The notes under the pieces were generated by a model. It made no database searches. It saw only the letters and a list, made by a program, of their open reading frames with translations, and was not told where the DNA came from. A stretch of DNA of 64,000 nucleotides, taken from the NCBI GenBank assembly GCA_958370785.1, contig CATXKN010000005.1:62001-126000 (forward strand), in the 5' to 3' direction. Position numbers and translations under genes: made by a program. Position 1 is the first letter of the stretch. Each line of letters opens with the position of its first letter. Of this stretch, positions 9,332 through 17,873 are shown piece after piece. Origin of the DNA: an uncultured Collinsella sp. GTDB taxonomy: Bacteria; Actinomycetota; Coriobacteriia; Coriobacteriales; Coriobacteriaceae.

Positions 9332-9365
9332 AAGCGGTGACGCCTCATTTGAGACGTCACCGCTT
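9332..9365 (-). terminator. Terminator of the tal-ula operon
   Basis: AAGCGGTGACG pairs with CGTCACCGCTT, and on the minus strand the hairpin is followed by TTTTGTTTTGG. It lies about 60 bases past the stop of the PTS IIC gene. Confidence 0.82.
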
Positions 9366-9422
9366 CCGTGTAGGAGCCGGTTATCGGAGCTCCGCCCGAT
9401 TAGGGCTTAACGTATGCCTGGA

Positions 9423-10814
9423 TTACTCTTCCTCAACGTGATTGATCACAGCACCCTTGGTGTGGATGAAGTTGGGGACGAAGGCGACGATCAGAAGGAC
9501 AGCAAGAATCGCGTAGACACCGGTGGTACCGAAGGCCTCGGCAGCGCGGCCAAGCGTAATACCAATGACGGAGAAATCGAAGTCGCCGAACGTAGTGTTC
9601 TTGAAGCCAAAGACGTCAAGAACGGGCAGGAGCAGGGCCGGGGCAAAGGTGATGAGCAGGCCGTTGACGAAAGCGCCAAGAGCTGCGCCCTTGCGACCGC
9701 CGGTAGCATTGCCGTAGATGCCCGCGGTAGCACCGCAGAAGAAGTGAGGAACCATGCCCGGGATGATGAAGATGCCCAGGGTAGCGCCCACGATGAACAT
9801 ACCGACCACGCCACCGATAAAGGAAGCGACAAAGCCGAGGATGACGGCGGTGGGAGCATAGGGGAAGAAGACGGCGCAGTCGACGGCGGGGATGGCACCG
9901 GGGATCAGCTTGTTGGAGATGCCCTGGAAAGCCGGGACCAGGTCGGCAAGGATCATACGAACGCCGTTATAGACGATGGTGACACCAACGGCAAAGGACA
10001 GGGCACAGGTCAGGGCATAGACAATCACGTTGTCGCCGCCAGCGGTCTTGGTAACGACCGCAGGATCTGCGATGTAAGCGGCGAAAGCGGTAACCAGGTA
10101 GAAGAAGGCCATGGTAAGAGCCGTGGAGATGGTAGTGTCGCGCAGGAAGGCGAACTTCTCGGGAACCTCGATCTTCTCGGTGCTGTTCTCCTCGGCGTCC
10201 TTAGCAAAAAGCGTACCGACTGCAGCGGAGATGTAATAGGCGAGTGAACCGAAGTGGCCCATGGCGATTTCATCGCCATCGGTAACCTTCTCGGTGAAAC
10301 GCTGACCAACGGCGGGAAGCATAGCGCTCACGAGGCCCAGGAACATGCCGCCCACGATGACAAGCTGGACATCCTGGAAGCCAGATGCCTGCAGAACGGC
10401 AGACAGCAGGCAGGCCATAAACATGCTGTGATGGCCCGTCAGGAAGATGTACTTAAACTTGGTAAAGCGGGCAATGATAATGTTCACGACATAGCCGAGA
10501 ATCAGGATCATCATGGTCTGAACGCCGAGGACGCTCTGAGCCATCGAAACAACGACCTCGTTGTTGGGCACGACGCCGGTGATGTGGAAACCGGTCTCGA
10601 TGAAGGTGCCCAGCGGAGCAAGGTTCTCCTGAACAACAGCGGCGCCGGCGGACAGCATGATGTAACCAAGAATGGGCTTCAGGGTGCCCGTCATCACCTT
10701 GTGGGCAGGACGCTTAAGCGCGACAAGGCCCACAAAGGCAAATAGACCCATAATCCACGCTGGCTTGGTCAGAATCGATTGGATAAACTCAAGTATGGGA
10801 AGGATGGCTTGCAT
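9423..10814 (-). CDS. PTS transporter subunit IIC, ascorbate (UlaA/SgaT) type
   Basis: This 463-aa integral membrane protein matches the UlaA/SgaT family of IIC subunits: about 11 hydrophobic segments, with PNNEVVVSMAQSVLGVQT and TGHHSMFMACLLSA in the first half and PGMVPHFFCGATAGIYGN in the second. ATG 10814 is chosen for its AAAGGAAG ribosome site; the upstream extension is not credible. It is the last gene of a minus-strand operon (tal, IIA, IIB, IIC). The substrate is probably L-ascorbate or a related sugar acid or polyol. No UlaG/D/E/F catabolic genes are adjacent, so ascorbate itself is not assured. Confidence 0.88.
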   Translation of the reverse strand: MQAILPILEFIQSILTKPAWIMGLFAFVGLVALKRPAHKVMTGTLKPILGYIMLSAGAAVVQENLAPLGTFIETGFHITGVVPNNEVVVSMAQSVLGVQTMMILILGYVVNIIIARFTKFKYIFLTGHHSMFMACLLSAVLQASGFQDVQLVIVGGMFLGLVSAMLPAVGQRFTEKVTDGDEIAMGHFGSLAYYISAAVGTLFAKDAEENSTEKIEVPEKFAFLRDTTISTALTMAFFYLVTAFAAYIADPAVVTKTAGGDNVIVYALTCALSFAVGVTIVYNGVRMILADLVPAFQGISNKLIPGAIPAVDCAVFFPYAPTAVILGFVASFIGGVVGMFIVGATLGIFIIPGMVPHFFCGATAGIYGNATGGRKGAALGAFVNGLLITFAPALLLPVLDVFGFKNTTFGDFDFSVIGITLGRAAEAFGTTGVYAILAVLLIVAFVPNFIHTKGAVINHVEEE

Positions 10815-10885
10815 CTGCGCTTCCTTTCTCTCTAACGTGGGCGCGTTTCCCTCTTCCACAGGGAACCGCCCTTTTTTGTGCCGCT

Positions 10886-11161
10886 TTAGGCGTTAGCGGC
10901 GGCCGCCTTGATTGCCTCGAGGGCGTCTTCGCGGATCTTCTTCTTGTTCACATAGCTGCGAACGATCACAACGTTGCCGTGGAGCTCGGGGGCGAGTTCT
11001 TTAACGGTGATGAACAGATCCGGATTTGCGGAAGAAGCACCGTTCAGGTCCATAGACTCAACGTCGGCCTTGATGCCCTCCTCCTCGCAAAGCTCCTCGA
11101 CTTTGCCAGCGAGCATCAGGCTGGACCCGATGCCGTTTCCGCATACGGTGATGATATGCAT
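10886..11161 (-). CDS. PTS subunit IIB (UlaB/SgaB type)
   Basis: This is a 91-aa cytoplasmic IIB protein of the lactose/cellobiose-ascorbate fold. The phosphorylatable Cys is in the N-terminal CGNGIGSS loop. It accepts phosphate from the IIA protein and passes it to the incoming sugar at IIC. GAGAGGAAGG precedes the start. It is 75 bases after the IIA gene and 71 bases before the IIC gene. Confidence 0.9.
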   Translation of the reverse strand: MHIITVCGNGIGSSLMLAGKVEELCEEEGIKADVESMDLNGASSANPDLFITVKELAPELHGNVVIVRSYVNKKKIREDALEAIKAAAANA

Positions 11162-11236
11162 GGCAACCTTCCTCTCCTACACGTGACGGTTTTCCGTCTA
11201 TCCAAAAGCGGCGACGCATCGCCGTGCCATTAAGGC

Positions 11237-11683
11237 CTAAAAGAATGAACGCATGGTCTCCAAAACCTGCTCGGGCGTATCGCATGCGCTGAGCTTGGCA
11301 ACGCAGTCCTCGTCCTCGAACATCTGCGAAAGCTCCGCCAAGCAGCCAAGATGAGCCTTGGGGTCGGGTGCGCAAATACCCACGAGCACGTGAACCGGAT
11401 CGAAATCCTCGTGTCCAAACGCAATGGCAGGGTCAAGCGTGACGATACAGATCCCCGCTTCACTCACATTGCCATCTGCCTGAGCGTGGGGCATGGCGAT
11501 GCCCTCTTCCAAGACCATATAGGGGCCGAATTTGTGAACCGATGAAATCATGGCGTCAACATAGCTCTGGTCGCATTTGCCAGCGTCTACGAGCAACTTA
11601 CCGCATGCCTTGATCGCTTCCTCCCAGTCGGAGGCCTCGACGTGGCAGGCAACAAGCTCGGGCTTAAGAAGATCGGTCAGCAT
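11237..11683 (-). CDS. PTS subunit IIA (mannitol/fructose-ascorbate type)
   Basis: This 148-aa EIIA type 2 domain protein carries the active His in EEGIAMPHAQ near residue 65. It takes phosphate from HPr and donates it to the IIB protein. Its AGGAG ribosome site lies within the end of the upstream transaldolase gene, only 9 bases away, which suggests translational coupling. Confidence 0.9.
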   Translation of the reverse strand: MLTDLLKPELVACHVEASDWEEAIKACGKLLVDAGKCDQSYVDAMISSVHKFGPYMVLEEGIAMPHAQADGNVSEAGICIVTLDPAIAFGHEDFDPVHVLVGICAPDPKAHLGCLAELSQMFEDEDCVAKLSACDTPEQVLETMRSFF

Positions 11684-11692
11684 GCTCGTCCC

Positions 11693-12403
11693 CTACTCCT
11701 CGGGCAGGATATGAAAACCAAGCGCCTGAATGTCGCGGGCAAAGCCCTTGACCGTATCAAGCGAGTACTCAAGCAAATCTTTCCCGAAATTCTTGCGCTT
11801 GGCAAGAAGGGCATTGGGGACCGTAATGATCTGACAGCCAACGGACTCCGCCTGGAAGATATTGAGGACCTCGCGCGTAGACGCCCAGAGAATCTCGGCA
11901 GCAGGCTTAACGGCAGCCTTCTTTACGGACTCCGCCATGAGGGGCAGCGGATCGACGCCGGTATCGGCAATGCGACCGGCAAAGATGGACAGAATAGAGG
12001 GGGTCTCAGCAGAGACGGCATCGACAAACTCGTCGACCTGCTCGGGCGTGAAGATAGTGGTGACATTCACCTTGATGCCGTCGGCAGAAAGGCGCTTGAC
12101 CAGCGCGGCAGTGGACTCACCCTTGGTGTTGAGCGCCGGGATCTTAACGTAGACGTTGTCTGCCCAGGTTGCGATCTCGCGAGCCTCGGCTTCCATACCC
12201 GCCTCGTCGTCGGCGAATACCTCAAAAGAGACCGACACATCAGTAATGTGCTCAAGAACCGTCTTGGCAAAAGCGCGGTAGTCGGTCACGCCGCCGGCCT
12301 TCATAAGGGAAGGATTGGTCGTGAAGCCCTGAACGTTGCCATTGTCATGCATGTCAAGCATACCCTCGAGGTTAGCGCCGTCGGCAAACACCTTGATCGC
12401 CAT
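11693..12403 (-). CDS. Transaldolase / fructose-6-phosphate aldolase-like protein
   Basis: This 236-aa short transaldolase-family protein has the FADGAN start, GFTTNPSLMKAGG near residue 26, and the Schiff-base Lys in VYVKIPAL near residue 84. It transfers or releases a three-carbon dihydroxyacetone unit between sugar phosphates. ATG 12403 is preceded by AAAGGA. It is the first gene of the operon with the UlaABC-like PTS, so the imported sugar phosphate probably feeds the pentose phosphate or lower glycolytic pathway through this aldolase step. Which activity it has cannot be decided from sequence. Confidence 0.88.
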   Translation of the reverse strand: MAIKVFADGANLEGMLDMHDNGNVQGFTTNPSLMKAGGVTDYRAFAKTVLEHITDVSVSFEVFADDEAGMEAEAREIATWADNVYVKIPALNTKGESTAALVKRLSADGIKVNVTTIFTPEQVDEFVDAVSAETPSILSIFAGRIADTGVDPLPLMAESVKKAAVKPAAEILWASTREVLNIFQAESVGCQIITVPNALLAKRKNFGKDLLEYSLDTVKGFARDIQALGFHILPEE

Positions 12404-12431
12404 GTTCGGTCCTTTCTCATCTAACACTATT

Positions 12432-12508
12432 GCTATCGAAAGCCTTCTTCTTTGTTTCAAAAGCTTTTCGGTTTTCTTTTATAAACCATTTCAAAAGCTA
12501 TCGAAAGC
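12432..12508. promoter_or_regulatory. Repeated half-sites between the tal-ula operon and deoR gene (candidate operators)
   Basis: GCTATCGAAAGC occurs at 12432-12443 and again at 12497-12508. TTTCAAAAGCT occurs at 12455-12465 and 12489-12499, the latter running directly into the second GCTATCGAAAGC to give two AAAGCT half-sites 10 bases apart. Spaced direct half-sites of this kind are typical of DeoR-family operators. The 348-base divergent region contains no gene and must hold the promoters for both directions. Confidence 0.55.
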
Positions 12509-12751
12509 TCAATTGTCAACTTTCCGTGAACGGTCGAATATCGGGCGTGAACGTACTTCTTTTGGGCGGCACCTTCAGAATGAGACTCTTTATAGCCCGT
12601 TTACGTGCGAACTATCTGCTACGCATGCATTTGTGACATGCCATTCCGTTCTTTTGATTCATTCGAATTTGCCTTGTTCTTTTCATATCGATACGTTATA
12701 TTTCGATTACGAAAGGCGCATCTTTTACCTTTTTTTCAAAAGGAGCGGCAT

Positions 12752-13543
12752 ATGGCATCTACTTCAGACCTTTCACCGGCCGAGCGTCAGCGATTTATCA
12801 TGAATTGGCTGGCCGAAAAGCCAAATATCTCGGTATCCGACATCGTTCGCCGTTTTTCGGTTTCGGAAGTCACCGCACGACACGACCTCATCTCGCTGGA
12901 ATCCGAAGGCAAGCTGCGTCGCGTACGCGGCGGAGCGGTATCGCTTTCTCGCTCCAACGCAATCTCGTATCCCGAGGAGCGCATCAATGTCCAAGTCGAG
13001 GCCAAGGAAGCCATCGCCGCAACCGCAGCAACTCTTGTTGATGATGGCGATGTTCTGGTAATTGATATCGGCACCACAGGCTTTTACTTCGCTAAGGCCC
13101 TCATGGACAAGCGTGAGATCACCATTATCACCGGCGATCTTGCAATCGCGAACTACGCCAGCTTCAATCTCCCCAATGCTTCGGTAGTGCTGCTGGGCGG
13201 CTCCGTGCGCAAGGGCCACCTCTATCTCGCGGGCGCACTAACGCTCGACTGCATGAGCAAACTACATGCCGACAAGGCGTTTGTCAGTGCCGACGGATTC
13301 CACCCCGACCACGGTTTTACCGTCGAGCACGACTTCTCGGCCATGATCAAGCATATGTACCTTACCAACTCAAACCAGGGCTACATGATGGTTGACCAGG
13401 GAAAGTTCAATAAGACCAGTTTTTATCAGTCCGCGCAGATCGATGACCTCGACGGCATCATCGTTGATGGAGACGACGAGGGCATCATGACGGCGGCGAT
13501 CGAGAGCAGTCGCAGTCATCCCAAGCTCTATATTGCAAAATAG
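12752..13543 (+). CDS. DeoR-family transcriptional regulator
   Basis: This 263-aa regulator has an N-terminal DeoR HTH (residues 8-60; VSDIVRRFSVSEVTARHDL) and a C-terminal sugar-phosphate-binding DeoRC domain with DIGTTGFYFA and SADGFHPDHGFT. ATG 12752 follows AAAAGGAGC; the longer frame upstream has no ribosome site. It is transcribed divergently from the transaldolase-PTS operon and is its most likely repressor, released by a sugar phosphate. Confidence 0.9.
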   Translation: MASTSDLSPAERQRFIMNWLAEKPNISVSDIVRRFSVSEVTARHDLISLESEGKLRRVRGGAVSLSRSNAISYPEERINVQVEAKEAIAATAATLVDDGDVLVIDIGTTGFYFAKALMDKREITIITGDLAIANYASFNLPNASVVLLGGSVRKGHLYLAGALTLDCMSKLHADKAFVSADGFHPDHGFTVEHDFSAMIKHMYLTNSNQGYMMVDQGKFNKTSFYQSAQIDDLDGIIVDGDDEGIMTAAIESSRSHPKLYIAK

Positions 13544-13547
13544 CTTA

Positions 13548-13588
13548 AATGGCCGGGTCGCCCCCACTGCGGGCGACCCGGCCATTTA
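13548..13588. terminator. Bidirectional terminator between deoR and HAD genes
   Basis: AAATGGCCGGGTCGCC pairs with GGGCGACCCGGCCATTT, between two convergent genes. It serves both strands. Confidence 0.85.
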
Positions 13589-14416
13589 TTAAATCAACCC
13601 AAAATGTTGCATCGCTGTGACGGTGCCATCGTGTGCGACATCGTCGGTCACGTAGTCGGCGACTGCCTTGACCTCGGGCATGGCGTTGCCCATGGCTACA
13701 GCCGTCTCGACGGCGGCGAGCATACCCAGATCGTTGCCGGAATCGCCAAAGCCAAAGGTGCGCGCGTTGCCGGTGCGACCCAGGTATTCCAGCGCTCGCG
13801 CCACGCCCACGCCCTTGTCGATGCCCTTGGGGCTCAGCTCGCGATTCTGACCACCGGTGTTGCACAGCTCAAACTCGCGCTCGATAAAGCCGTCATCGTT
13901 GGCTACGCGAGCCAGGTCGTACGCGTTAATGCACACCTTGCCTACGCGCAAGCGGCCATCGACGCGCATCTGATCAACGCCATGCACCACGCCGGCGCCT
14001 AGCAGAAATGACTGTTCGACACCAACTGGCTCAAGTGAATAGGTGGCACCGTTCGTCTCGAACAATGCCTCGCCGCCCGCCACAGTAATGCGACGCGCGA
14101 GCTCCTCAACAATGTCCTCGTCAATGCAGTCCTCGTGTGCCACGCGGCCCTCGACCTCGAGCGTGGCCCCCGCCATGGCAACGATACCCGCCGGGTTCAG
14201 CGCGCGCAGGCCATCGGCAATCAGCCACAAGGGGCGACCCGTGCAGATAAATGCCTGGTGACCCGCATTGCGCAGGCGACCAAATGCATCGACAACGGCC
14301 TTCGACGGATGGATTGCATTGAAGTCCTTATCGGTCATATCGTCGGGATCGAACGACGTCAGCGTGCCGTCCACGTCAAAAAAGAGCACAGCGGGTTCGG
14401 GACACGCATCAATCAT
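13589..14416 (-). CDS. HAD-superfamily (Cof-type) phosphatase
   Basis: This 275-aa protein has motif I FFDVDGTL near residue 14, the motif II Thr in FICTGRP near residue 55, and motif III/IV GKVCINAYD...GFGDSGNDLGML, as in Cof-type sugar phosphatases with a C2 cap. ATG 14416 is preceded by AAAGGAA. It dephosphorylates a small metabolite, probably a sugar phosphate or cofactor. Its substrate is unknown. Confidence 0.9.
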   Translation of the reverse strand: MIDACPEPAVLFFDVDGTLTSFDPDDMTDKDFNAIHPSKAVVDAFGRLRNAGHQAFICTGRPLWLIADGLRALNPAGIVAMAGATLEVEGRVAHEDCIDEDIVEELARRITVAGGEALFETNGATYSLEPVGVEQSFLLGAGVVHGVDQMRVDGRLRVGKVCINAYDLARVANDDGFIEREFELCNTGGQNRELSPKGIDKGVGVARALEYLGRTGNARTFGFGDSGNDLGMLAAVETAVAMGNAMPEVKAVADYVTDDVAHDGTVTAMQHFGLI

Positions 14417-14491
14417 ATGGGTTCCTTTCGAGGATAAGGGCAAACGAAGCATCCATCATATAATGGAGCGACGCAACCAGAGAGGTCACCC

Positions 14492-17062
14492 ATGGAATTT
14501 TACGCAAGCTGCCCCGAGGGCTTTGAGTCCGCACTCGCCGATGAGCTTAAACGCCTCGGGCTTTCGCATGTCCGCCGCCTGAAGGGCCGCGCTACATTTG
14601 AGGGCGAGCTCGAAGAAGGCTACCGCGCCTGCCTGTGGTCGCGCCTGGCCAGCCGCGTGTTTGTGGTGCTCGGGCGCTTTGGGGCACAGGATGCCGATGA
14701 GTTGTACGACAGCGTTTACGACATCGCCTGGGAGAACATCGTCCGCCCCGGCGCCACCATCGCCATTACCGCCCGCGGCGTGACCGAGCAGCTGCGCAAC
14801 ACGCGCTTCTCGGCCCTGCGTGCCAAAGACGCGCTGTGCGACCGCCTGGCCGAGACCACGGGACGTCGCGCCGATGTCGATGCCGCCGACCCCGATGTTC
14901 ACCTACTGCTTTCGCTGCGCCAGCGCCGCGCGAGCATAAGCCTAGACCTTTCGGGCGACCCGCTGTTCAAACGCCTGCCGCCCGCTGCGACTCGTGCCGG
15001 CGAGGGCGCACACGTGTTGCGCCCCGACTACGCCGCCCTGGTGCTGGCGCAGGTCGGCTGGACCGCACTATGCGAGCGCGAGCTGACGGCCGACGATTAC
15101 GAGAACGAAGCCCTTCCCACGCTGATCGACGCCTCGTGCGCCGGCGGCGGCCTGCTGCTGGAGGCCGTGAACATTCTGACCGACCGCGCCCCGGGCGTCG
15201 CACGCGAGCGCTGGGGCTTTGAGGGCTGGCAGCTGCACGATGCCGCCCTGTGGGAGCAGCTGCTTGCCGAGGCGCGCGGGCGCGAGGCGGCAGCGCGCGA
15301 GCGCCAGGCGCGCATCGTGGCCGTGGATGTTGACCCCGCCGCCCGCAAGACCGCTGAGCGCATGGTTAAATGTGCCGGCTACAAGCGCTTTGTCGATTTT
15401 TGCGCCGCCAAGTCCGCCACCGTACTGGACCACGCGGGCGCTGTCGCCGGCGCCGCCGTGGTCGCGGATACGAACGAGACACCGCTTTCGCTCATGCATG
15501 ACACCATGACGCTCATCGGCGAGTTGCGCCGCGCGCCCGAGCTTGCCGCGGCGCCGGTCGCCGCCCTCACCCGCGACGGATTGCTGGCCCGCGCGCTCCA
15601 TGCCGAGCCCGCGCGCTCCATCGCCGTCATGCCCAACAACGAAGAGGCGACCGTCGAAGTCTGGCCTTCGCTCGACCACGCCGCCGCAGCGTTTGAGGCT
15701 GCGACCAGCGCAAACACCGAGGGCGAGACCGCGGGCGCCGACGACGTCATCAGCGACGAAGCCGCCGGCGCCCTCATGCCCGAACCTGCCGCCATACTCG
15801 ACCTGGGCGACGGCAAGCCGCTGCCCGTGCTCATCCCCGAGTCCGAGCAGTTCGCCAACCGCCTGCGCAAGAATGCCCGTCTGCGCCGCAAGTGGGCAAA
15901 GCGCGAAGGCGTGAGCTGCTACCGCGTCTACGATGCCGACCTGCCCGACTACTCCGCCGCCATCGATCTGTACGAGGGTTGCCCGCAGACGCCGGGCCGC
16001 TGGCTCGTCATCGCCGAATACGCCGCGCCCAAGACCATCGATCCCGCGCTTGCCCAGGCCCGCATGCTCGACATCTTGGCCATCGCGCCGCGCATCCTAG
16101 ATGTTCCCGCCGAGCATGTGCACGCCAAGGCCCGCATGCGTTCGCGCGGCGGCTCGCAGTACGGCAAGCAGGGCGCCGGCAAGGGCGGCTCGGGCGAGCG
16201 CGCCAATATCGCGCGTCGTCGCCTGCCGCTCATCGAAGAGGGCGGCCTCACCTTTGCCGTCAACTTTGACGACTACCTGGACGTCGGCATCTTCTTGGAC
16301 CACCGCGTCACCCGCAACCTGGTGCGCGAGCACGCCAAGCAGGCGCGCCGCTTCCTCAACCTGTTCGCCTACACCGGCACTGCCACCTGCTACGCGGCCG
16401 ATGGCGGCGTCGAGGAGACCGTGACGGTCGACCTCTCCAATACCTATCTGGACTGGGCCGAGCGCAACATGCGCCAGAACGGCCTTGTGGGGCCTCAGCA
16501 TCATTTTGTGCGCGACGACGTGCTCGCCTGGATTCGCGACCAGCGCCAGACGCGCAACCGCTGGGACCTGATCTTTGTCGACCCGCCCACGTTCTCGAAC
16601 TCCTCCAAGATGGGCCGCCGCACCTGGGATGTCCAGCGCGACCATGTTGAGCTGTTGGCCGGCGTATCGCGCCTGCTCGCGCAGGGCGGCCATGCCATCT
16701 TTAGCTGCAACCTGCGCGGCTTCCGCCCCGAAACGCGCAAGCTCGCGCGCGTGGGCGTGGTGCTGGAGGACATTACGGCGCAGACCATCCCCGAGGACTT
16801 CGCGCGCAACCAGAAGGTGCACCACTGCTACATCGTGCGCCGCCTGCCCATCGAGGACGCCATGGCCGAGGTCGGCTTTAGCGCCGAGGAGATTGCCGAG
16901 CGAACCGAGGAGCTGCGCAGCCCCGAAGCCCGTAAGCCTCGTGCAGCAGCGCCCGCGCACGCGCAGGCCGGCGACCGAGGGCCGCGCGGCGACGGCAAGC
17001 CCTCCCCCGCCGGCAAGCCCAAAAAGAAGAAGTTCTACGCCAGCAAGCCCAAGGGCAAATAA
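14492..17062 (+). CDS. RlmKL-like 23S rRNA methyltransferase with a degenerate RlmL half
   Basis: This 856-aa protein has the RlmKL fusion layout. It has an N-terminal THUMP region (about 50-155), an RlmL-type methyltransferase region (about 165-440), and an RlmK-type methyltransferase (about 560-800) ending in a Lys-rich tail. The RlmK half is intact: SAM motif LFAYTGTATCYAADGG near residue 622 and FVDPPTFSNS near residue 695. The RlmL half is altered. The SAM motif reads DASCAGGG (near residue 212) instead of the family DPxCGSGT, and I find no NPPYG catalytic motif before the RlmK domain; the region instead has Ala-rich low-complexity sequence. Expected reactions are m7G2069 (RlmK) and m2G2445 (RlmL); the second is doubtful here. 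Confidence 0.88.
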   Translation: MEFYASCPEGFESALADELKRLGLSHVRRLKGRATFEGELEEGYRACLWSRLASRVFVVLGRFGAQDADELYDSVYDIAWENIVRPGATIAITARGVTEQLRNTRFSALRAKDALCDRLAETTGRRADVDAADPDVHLLLSLRQRRASISLDLSGDPLFKRLPPAATRAGEGAHVLRPDYAALVLAQVGWTALCERELTADDYENEALPTLIDASCAGGGLLLEAVNILTDRAPGVARERWGFEGWQLHDAALWEQLLAEARGREAAARERQARIVAVDVDPAARKTAERMVKCAGYKRFVDFCAAKSATVLDHAGAVAGAAVVADTNETPLSLMHDTMTLIGELRRAPELAAAPVAALTRDGLLARALHAEPARSIAVMPNNEEATVEVWPSLDHAAAAFEAATSANTEGETAGADDVISDEAAGALMPEPAAILDLGDGKPLPVLIPESEQFANRLRKNARLRRKWAKREGVSCYRVYDADLPDYSAAIDLYEGCPQTPGRWLVIAEYAAPKTIDPALAQARMLDILAIAPRILDVPAEHVHAKARMRSRGGSQYGKQGAGKGGSGERANIARRRLPLIEEGGLTFAVNFDDYLDVGIFLDHRVTRNLVREHAKQARRFLNLFAYTGTATCYAADGGVEETVTVDLSNTYLDWAERNMRQNGLVGPQHHFVRDDVLAWIRDQRQTRNRWDLIFVDPPTFSNSSKMGRRTWDVQRDHVELLAGVSRLLAQGGHAIFSCNLRGFRPETRKLARVGVVLEDITAQTIPEDFARNQKVHHCYIVRRLPIEDAMAEVGFSAEEIAERTEELRSPEARKPRAAAPAHAQAGDRGPRGDGKPSPAGKPKKKKFYASKPKGK

Positions 17063-17065
17063 CAA

Positions 17066-17132
17066 AGTTGCGGTGGAATACGGACCGTTTTGCCTGGAAT
17101 TGGGCAAATATAGACCGTATTCCACCGCAACT
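17066..17132. repeat. 18-bp perfect inverted repeat between convergent genes
   Basis: The arms 17066-17083 and 17115-17132 are perfectly complementary (AGTTGCGGTGGAATACGG) around a 31-base loop with a smaller internal pairing. It lies between the RlmKL gene and the convergent kdpE-like gene. There is no T-run, so a terminator role is uncertain. Confidence 0.65.
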
Positions 17133-17155
17133 CATAGTGGGATGGTGGCGCCGAC

Positions 17156-17869
17156 CTATCCCTGGGTGACCAATCGGTAACCGATACCCACGTGCGTTTG
17201 AATATAGCGCGGATGCGCGGGGTCGGACTCGATTTTCTTGCGCAGCGTGCCCATAAAGACGCGCAGGCTCGCCAGGTCGCTCTTGGTCGCCGTGCCCCAA
17301 ATCTCGTGCAGGATAAACTGGTGCGTCAACACCTTGTCGGCGTTGCGCGCCAGCAAGCAGAGCAACTTGTACTCGATCGGCGTCAGGTGCAGCTCCTCGC
17401 CATCCATCGTGGCGATGCCGGCATCAAAGTCGATATGCAGCTCGCCGGTATCGAACGAGCCCTCGGAGGCAACACCGCCCGTTTGCGCATACGAAAGGCG
17501 GCGGAGGGTGGTGCGAATACGCGCGAGCAGCTCCTCGACCGAAAACGGCTTGGTCAGGTAGTCGTCGGCGCCGGCATCGAGCGCGCGAATCTTGTCCGCG
17601 TCCTCGCTGCGCGCCGAGACCACGATGATCGGCATGCCCGACCATGCACGCACCGACTCCACCACCTTGACGCCGTCCATATCGGGCAGGCCCAGATCGA
17701 GCAGCACAATGCTCGGCGCCTGCGACGAGGCGGCGGCGATGGCGGCATGGGCGGTCTCCACAGCCATATGGCGCAAGCCGTGCGCCTCGAGCGCGGCGAC
17801 GATAAGGTTGCGGACGGCGGGATCGTCCTCAACGACCAAGATGAGCGGTTTTACGGCAGAGTTCGGCAC
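17156..17869 (-). CDS. kdpE: KdpE-like response regulator (OmpR family)
   Basis: This 237-aa regulator has a receiver domain (acidic pair VVEDD, phospho-acceptor Asp in VLLDLGLPDMDG, Lys in LTKPF) and an OmpR-type winged HTH (LTPIEYKLLCLLARNADKV). The GTG start at 17869 is supported by AAGGAG, which lies in the last codons of the upstream kinase gene; this implies translational coupling. The pairing with a DUF4118 kinase and a nearby Kup gene supports a KdpE-type potassium regulator. It would bind DNA after phosphorylation. Confidence 0.88.
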   Translation of the reverse strand: MPNSAVKPLILVVEDDPAVRNLIVAALEAHGLRHMAVETAHAAIAAASSQAPSIVLLDLGLPDMDGVKVVESVRAWSGMPIIVVSARSEDADKIRALDAGADDYLTKPFSVEELLARIRTTLRRLSYAQTGGVASEGSFDTGELHIDFDAGIATMDGEELHLTPIEYKLLCLLARNADKVLTHQFILHEIWGTATKSDLASLRVFMGTLRKKIESDPAHPRYIQTHVGIGYRLVTQG

Positions 17870-17873
17870 AGCG

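Noticed and set aside
17066..17132. Perfect inverted repeat as a bidirectional terminator
   Set aside because: There is no T-run on either strand and the loop is 31 bases, so it is listed only as a repeat.
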